Assembly (NCBI GenBank): GCA_965221175.1
Contig: OZ244867.1
Location: 620,001 to 684,000, forward strand
DNA length: 64,000 nucleotides
Source: JAJDZL01 sp965221175
GTDB lineage: Bacteria; Pseudomonadota; Gammaproteobacteria; Arenicellales; JAJDZL01
Reading direction: 5' to 3'
A program made the position numbers and the translations under genes. A model generated the notes under the pieces. It saw only the letters and a program-made list of their open reading frames with translations. It was not told the DNA's origin and searched no databases. Every line of letters starts with the position of its first letter. Within the stretch, counting starts at the first letter, position 1. Below, piece after piece: positions 59,817 to 64,000 of this stretch.

Positions 59817-60978
59817 TGATTCGTCTCATTTCAAATTGGTTCTTTCGCACCTTCATTAGATCGATGAATTGATCAAATAGATGCCTGCAATCATGTGGTC
59901 CGGGGCTTGCCTCTGGATGTCCTTGGAACGAAAACACAGGATATCGGGTATGTCGCAGTCCTTGAATTGTTCCATCAAACAAAGAGCGATGAGTAACTAC
60001 AACATCGGCAGGAAGAGAATCATCATCTACTGCAAACCCGTGGTTTTGGCTTGTAATCATGATTTCTCCAGTTGATAGGTCTCTTACTGGATGGTTAGCG
60101 CCATGATGGCCGAATTTCATTTTCATGGAATGAGCGCCCAATGCAAGCCCTAGCAACTGATGTCCTAGACAAATGCCGAAAATTGGAATGTTTTGCTGCA
60201 ACGCTTGCTTGATAGAATCCACAGCATAGACGCATGGCTCGGGATCGCCAGGTCCATTGGAAAGAAAGATGCCGTCTATGTCACTAGGTAGATCAGAGAA
60301 AGACGTCTCGGCTGGCACCACCAATACTGAGCAGCCACGATTAACAAGCATTCGCAGAATATTCTGTTTGATTCCGAAGTCATAGGCGACTACCGAAAAC
60401 TGACTGATGATTTGAGAACCATGCTCCGCAACTCCAGTTTCTACATCGTACAATCCCTCATTCCACGTATAAGGCACTTTGGCAGATACGACCTTTGCGA
60501 GATCCATACCTTTGAGTCCTTCAAATTCCCTCGCCTTCTGAATAGCTGACTGAGGATTGATATTGACTTCAGTCGTTACGCAACCATTCTGAGCGCCTTT
60601 TGTACGGATCAGGCGTGTCAGTTTTCTGGTATCAATGCCATAGATGCCAGCAATTCTGTTCATTTTCAGAAAATCAGACAGTGACGACTCTGAACGCCAG
60701 CTACTGATTCGTTTTGGAAGGCTCTTGATGACTAATGATGAAGCATGAATTACATTCGCTTCGATATCGCTTGAATTGATGCCTACATTGCCGATTTGAG
60801 GATGGGTAAGGGTTACAATCTGTTTCGCATAAGAAGGATCAGTAATAATTTCCTGATATCCTGTGATGGATGTATTGAATATCACCTCTCCAACAGCACT
60901 AGTGGTTGCGCCAAAAGCACAGCCTTCAAAAACAGTGCCATCTTCAAGTGCGAGTATTGCTCTTTTTGTCAACTCCAA
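59809..60978 (-). CDS. carA: Carbamoyl-phosphate synthase small (glutaminase) subunit
   Basis: A 389-residue CarA. The N-terminal domain begins KRAILALEDGTVFEGCAFG at about 5-23. The class I glutamine amidotransferase domain has the nucleophile Cys in IFGICLGHQLLGLALG near 264-279 and the His/Glu pair in FQGHPEASPGPHD near 352. It produces ammonia for CarB. dapB lies about 340 bp upstream; between them is a short plus-strand frame. Confidence 0.97.
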   Translation of the reverse strand: MELTKRAILALEDGTVFEGCAFGATTSAVGEVIFNTSITGYQEIITDPSYAKQIVTLTHPQIGNVGINSSDIEANVIHASSLVIKSLPKRISSWRSESSLSDFLKMNRIAGIYGIDTRKLTRLIRTKGAQNGCVTTEVNINPQSAIQKAREFEGLKGMDLAKVVSAKVPYTWNEGLYDVETGVAEHGSQIISQFSVVAYDFGIKQNILRMLVNRGCSVLVVPAETSFSDLPSDIDGIFLSNGPGDPEPCVYAVDSIKQALQQNIPIFGICLGHQLLGLALGAHSMKMKFGHHGANHPVRDLSTGEIMITSQNHGFAVDDDSLPADVVVTHRSLFDGTIQGLRHTRYPVFSFQGHPEASPGPHDCRHLFDQFIDLMKVRKNQFEMRRISA

Positions 60979-61317
60979 CTACACCACTGAGCAGTTAATT
61001 TGAGGTGAATAATCGTAATGCAATTCATTTCTATCTCATTCAAAACAAAGAATATTTCTTTGTATAAAATTAAATAATCTGTTATTGTGTTCCGTTCATG
61101 GACTACACCGAAGCGTTTCACCTCTGCGATTTCCCGCTACGTCTTCATCCAGTCAGCGAGTTAATCATGAATTACTACAACGAAGGGCGTATTAGCACAG
61201 CTGAATTCCTACGTTTTTTCTCACTACCCAATTCTGACTACATCGAACTCGCTGCTTGCTACGTCAGCATGGTCATGGGGTTGTCACCTTTCAGTTGATT
61301 GCCTTTGGCTCGGCCAA
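60979..61317 (+). other. carA-dapB intergenic region with a short open frame
   Basis: The AT-rich part (60990-61090) probably holds the carA promoter, possibly with arginine/pyrimidine control as in other gammaproteobacteria, but I cannot point to operators. A plus-strand open frame of 66 codons at 61098-61298 (MDYTEAFHLCDFPLRLHP..., ending MVMGLSPFS) has protein-like composition but no known family; it may be a small gene or a remnant. Confidence 0.35.
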
Positions 61318-62115
61318 TCAGTTCAACCCTAGCACATCGGCCATATCATACAAACCCGGTGGTTTTTCACATAACCACTCGGCAGCGCGCACTGCACCTA
61401 GAGCATAAGTCATTCTACTATTGGAGCGATGCGTAATTTCCACTCGCTCCCCTTCTCCTGCGAACATGACGGTATGGTCGCCGACAATATCTCCAGCTCT
61501 AATGGTTGAAAAACCGATGGTTTTTCGTTCTCTCGGCCCAGTTATGCCGTGGCGTGCAAATACACCATCTTCTTCTAATGTTCTGTTGAGTGCACCTGCC
61601 ACTACTTCACCCATCTTTAGAGCAGTCCCTGATGGAGCATCTACTTTGGCTCGATGGTGTGCTTCAATCACCTCCACATCAACAGTATTTCCGAATGCTT
61701 TAGCTGCTAATTCCAGCAGTTTCAAGCACAAATTCACGCCAACGCTCATATTGGGTGCAGCGACTATCCGAATCGACTGTGAAGCCTCTTGAAGTTCCAA
61801 TTTTTGATCGGCCGAAAGTCCGGTTGTGCCAATTACGATTGCCTTGTTTGCACTAACACAAGCAGCAACATGCTCCATGGTTGCTTCAGGAGTCGTAAAC
61901 TCAATTAACGTATCAAACATGTCCGAATGAAATTCATTCGTGACTATCACACCTAGCTCTCCTAAACCAGCAAGCTCGCCTGCGTCCATGCCAATGGTTT
62001 CACTGCTGCTGTGTTCAAGCGCTAGTGCGAGATTTGTATTTTCGGTCGAATGAACCGCTTGAACGAGTGTTCTGCCCATCCGTCCAGCTGTTCCTGAAAT
62101 TGCGATACTTACCAT
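61318..62115 (-). CDS. dapB: 4-hydroxy-tetrahydrodipicolinate reductase
   Basis: A 265-residue DapB. The cofactor motif VSIAISGTAGRMGRTLVQAV is N-terminal (about 2-21). The catalytic signature EVIEAHHRAKVDAPSGTALK at about 149-168 has both His and the Lys. VIGTTGLSADQ near 94 is the nicotinamide loop. It performs the second step of the diaminopimelate/lysine pathway. It is followed downstream by carAB, the usual gammaproteobacterial order. Confidence 0.96.
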   Translation of the reverse strand: MVSIAISGTAGRMGRTLVQAVHSTENTNLALALEHSSSETIGMDAGELAGLGELGVIVTNEFHSDMFDTLIEFTTPEATMEHVAACVSANKAIVIGTTGLSADQKLELQEASQSIRIVAAPNMSVGVNLCLKLLELAAKAFGNTVDVEVIEAHHRAKVDAPSGTALKMGEVVAGALNRTLEEDGVFARHGITGPRERKTIGFSTIRAGDIVGDHTVMFAGEGERVEITHRSNSRMTYALGAVRAAEWLCEKPPGLYDMADVLGLN

Positions 62116-62212
62116 CAGACAGTTCTTTTTTGCGCTGCAGTCAAATTTTGGTGTGGGAATTGTTCAATACTTGAAGTGAAGGTTCATAGTTCAGAACAAT
62201 TATCTCAAATTA

Positions 62213-62923
62213 TTAGATTTTCTTGCGTTTAATTACTGACTTCAAAGGTGTTGCTCTGATTTCATCAATGACAGTACCAGAGCGCGAATTGAGCATTAGT
62301 GAAACTGCATTTGCCACGTCTTGTGGCTCGACAAAATTTTCTGGATCTTCACCGTGTGTAAATTCGGCGTCGCTGTAAAAATCAGTTTTGACCATTCCAG
62401 GAACAACAATACCCACATGTATTCCTTTCGGCGAACATTCGTTTCTCAGTGATTTTGCAAGCCCCTGAATTGCGGATTTCGAGGCAGTGTAAACCGCACC
62501 ACGTCGTCCTCCTGACAATATTGACTCGGAACTGATAAATACAATATTGCCGTTATTTTTACTTTTCATCTGCGGTAAAAATGCTCTCGCCAAAAAGATC
62601 TGTCCAGTAAGGTTGGTATTTATCATTTGCTGAATCTGATCAAAAGAAAACTCTTCCAAATTACCAAATCTGCCGTAACCTGCACAAAACACGATCGATG
62701 AAATTTCTGAATATTGTTCTGTTAGTTTAGGTAATTCAGTTTTCAGATTAGACAAGTCTGACAAATCAAGTGAAATGGACGTAAAATTTTCAATCTCTGG
62801 ATTTCCCATTTCAACCTGTCGCCTAGAAATTCCTAATACCGCATGCCCTTCTTTTAACAATTGCTGCGCAATGGCGAATCCGATTCCGGAGCTAACTCCT
62901 GTAACCAAAGTAGTACAGTTCAT
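62213..62923 (-). CDS. SDR-family oxidoreductase of spl-type cluster
   Basis: A 236-residue short-chain dehydrogenase. TTLVTGVSSGIGFAIAQQL at about 4-22 is the cofactor motif. The catalytic Ser lies in FISSESILSGG near 130 and YTASKSAIQGLAKSL (Tyr/Lys) near 145. NAG is replaced by FCAGYGRFG. Its start overlaps the stop of the radical SAM gene by 4 bp, so the two are coupled. Such SDRs often accompany spl-family proteins, DUF-type proteins and photolyases in gammaproteobacteria; substrate unknown. Confidence 0.85.
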   Translation of the reverse strand: MNCTTLVTGVSSGIGFAIAQQLLKEGHAVLGISRRQVEMGNPEIENFTSISLDLSDLSNLKTELPKLTEQYSEISSIVFCAGYGRFGNLEEFSFDQIQQMINTNLTGQIFLARAFLPQMKSKNNGNIVFISSESILSGGRRGAVYTASKSAIQGLAKSLRNECSPKGIHVGIVVPGMVKTDFYSDAEFTHGEDPENFVEPQDVANAVSLMLNSRSGTVIDEIRATPLKSVIKRKKI

Positions 62924-63930
62924 TGCGATTCACTCAAAATTTCAGCAGAGAAAATTCGTTTCTGGTCAATATATTTATTGAGTTCCTGATAACACCAGTC
63001 CTTCATTTCTGAGTCTATCTGGCCTGGGTATCTAATTTGCCCGTTTTGTTGGACAAAAGGCTGAGCGATGAATTTGTCTTTCGGGTAGAGGCGTTCAATT
63101 TTTCGATAGAAATTTCTCGGTAATCGAAACACGCCAACGCTTATGGAATGCAACAAATCCAATTGCAGATTTTCAAACAAATTTTCAAACAGGCTTTGAT
63201 ACTGGATTTTGTAATCAGATGCAAAAATCAGAGGATCAAAACGAAGTCCGATTTTCCAACCTCGTTCCTGAAGTCGTAGCATTGCCGCCAATCTCTTTTC
63301 AACTTGTGGCACTTTATGTTCCAGACTTGCAGAAATTCTATCTGGAGTCAAGCTGAATGCTACAACGACATTGGGCAGTGGCTCACAGTCAAGTAAAGAT
63401 CGTATCTGTGTGCTCTTGGTCCTGAGCTCCAGCCAACTATTGGTTCTCCAATTAACGGATTTCATTAAATATGCCACAGCTCCGACAACTGGTTCCATTG
63501 CAAGGCTGTCGCAGTCATATCCTGAAAAAAACCAGACTTGCTCCTTGTCATCATGTTTTGAAACCGTAGTTTCGATTGCAGATGAAAAATCAGCGTAGTT
63601 TACAAACACTACATGATGTGCTGACTGATACATTCCTTGCAGAAAACAGTAACGGCAGTCGTAGACGCAATTCAACATCATTGAAAAATAGTAGTTGTAT
63701 TTTCCGCCTACTCCATAGCCATTTGGTGCAGGTAAAACATGACTGTCATGTTTACGGGCCAAAATCAAAGAAAGATTCTGTTTTTGAATTCGAAAATCCT
63801 GCCCCCGACGATTGAATATCTCGGTGTATCGTCCGCATTCGATTATGTCTGCTGCCGGAAATCGACTAACGATAGTTTGCGTGAGCGGTTGCTCAAGCAC
63901 TTCTGATTCTACATAAATTGCGTTGTACAC
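62920..63930 (-). CDS. Spl-family radical SAM protein (spore photoproduct lyase-like)
   Basis: A 336-residue protein. The radical SAM cluster motif C-x3-C-x2-C is in NCVYDCRYCFLQGMYQ at about 90-105. YYFSMMLNCVYDC, LELRTKSTQIRSLL near 169 and VAFSLTPDRIS near 189 follow the SplB pattern. Spore photoproduct lyases repair a thymine dimer in spores, but this organism shows no sporulation genes; the family in gammaproteobacteria sits with SDR and photolyase genes and its substrate is unknown. The gene is complete, and 63931-64000 shows nothing further. Confidence 0.88.
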   Translation of the reverse strand: MYNAIYVESEVLEQPLTQTIVSRFPAADIIECGRYTEIFNRRGQDFRIQKQNLSLILARKHDSHVLPAPNGYGVGGKYNYYFSMMLNCVYDCRYCFLQGMYQSAHHVVFVNYADFSSAIETTVSKHDDKEQVWFFSGYDCDSLAMEPVVGAVAYLMKSVNWRTNSWLELRTKSTQIRSLLDCEPLPNVVVAFSLTPDRISASLEHKVPQVEKRLAAMLRLQERGWKIGLRFDPLIFASDYKIQYQSLFENLFENLQLDLLHSISVGVFRLPRNFYRKIERLYPKDKFIAQPFVQQNGQIRYPGQIDSEMKDWCYQELNKYIDQKRIFSAEILSESQ

Positions 63931-64000
63931 AGTACCAGCCTACGATTTCCAACATGTATCTAACTTGTTCCCAATGACCTGCATAACAGCTTTGGAATCC

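Overview
The window looks like chromosome of a marine-type Gammaproteobacterium. The evidence is gammaproteobacterial gene content and order: uvrC-pgsA-tRNA-Gly-tRNA-Cys-tRNA-Leu, prfB-lysS next to lolC-lolD, lpxK-kdsB, dapB followed by carA-carB, and a spl-type radical SAM gene behind an SDR. LpxK, KdsB and LolCD indicate an LPS-bearing outer membrane. The core is moderately AT-rich. Two stretches are visibly GC-richer (about 19966-26076 and 54420-55382) and look acquired. Genus cannot be fixed from this sequence. The many insertion sequences, pseudogenes and remnants suggest ongoing genome rearrangement, as in some host-associated lineages, but that is inference.

Layout. 1-6400: tatD, then an insertion-prone segment holding an IS21-family element (1006-5285, 6-bp target duplication) whose left terminus is split by an IS110/IS1111-type element (1017-2547). 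A phd/doc toxin-antitoxin pair follows, and the segment ends in a diverged second copy of the tatD 3' end (6161-6235). 6383-8705: a small cupin-like protein, a bactofilin and an unrecognised protein. 8702-14312: a six-gene minus-strand operon suyA-suyB-hpsN-SDR-ADH-LDH2, best read as catabolism of 2,3-dihydroxypropane-1-sulfonate (DHPS) through (R)-sulfolactate to pyruvate and sulfite. 14353-19387: phosphoribosyltransferase, LOG protein, three tRNAs, pgsA, uvrC, efp. 19679-26623: a TRAP transporter-amidase-D-2-hydroxyacid dehydrogenase segment with a diverged second copy of the nagZ 3' end on its far side and an IS21-like mini-element near nagZ. 26624-31317: nagZ, L,D-transpeptidase, phosphatase, kdsB, lpxK, fdhD (minus). 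31347-44509: a formate dehydrogenase cluster (DUF3305, DUF3306, polyferredoxin, TorD-like chaperone, Tat peptide, fdhA, fdhB, lipoprotein, cytochrome b subunit, then an unknown protein, an ankyrin protein and a Rieske-like protein), interrupted by a DDE transposon at about 34.3-36.3 kb. 44513-49027: lolD, lolC/E, lysS and prfB with the classical +1 recoding site. 49202-52150: pntA-pntB. 52248-55740: tRNA-Ser and then a gene graveyard of RidA, IstB, nuclease and IS1380 remnants around an intact EamA transporter. 55840-63930: yccA, carB, carA, dapB, SDR and spl-family radical SAM protein.

How it works together. Periplasmic formate dehydrogenase (Cys-type active site) feeds electrons to the quinone pool; DHPS/sulfolactate and TRAP-imported compounds would supply carbon; transhydrogenase balances NAD(H)/NADP(H). 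Most notable are: (a) two acquired segments, each bounded by an intact gene 3' end on one side and an about 75-bp, about 85% identical second copy of that 3' end on the other; and (b) an IS110/IS1111-type element sitting exactly inside an IS21 terminal repeat, whose long non-coding end contains 9-10 nt matches to IS21 termini, as expected if a guide RNA chose that target.
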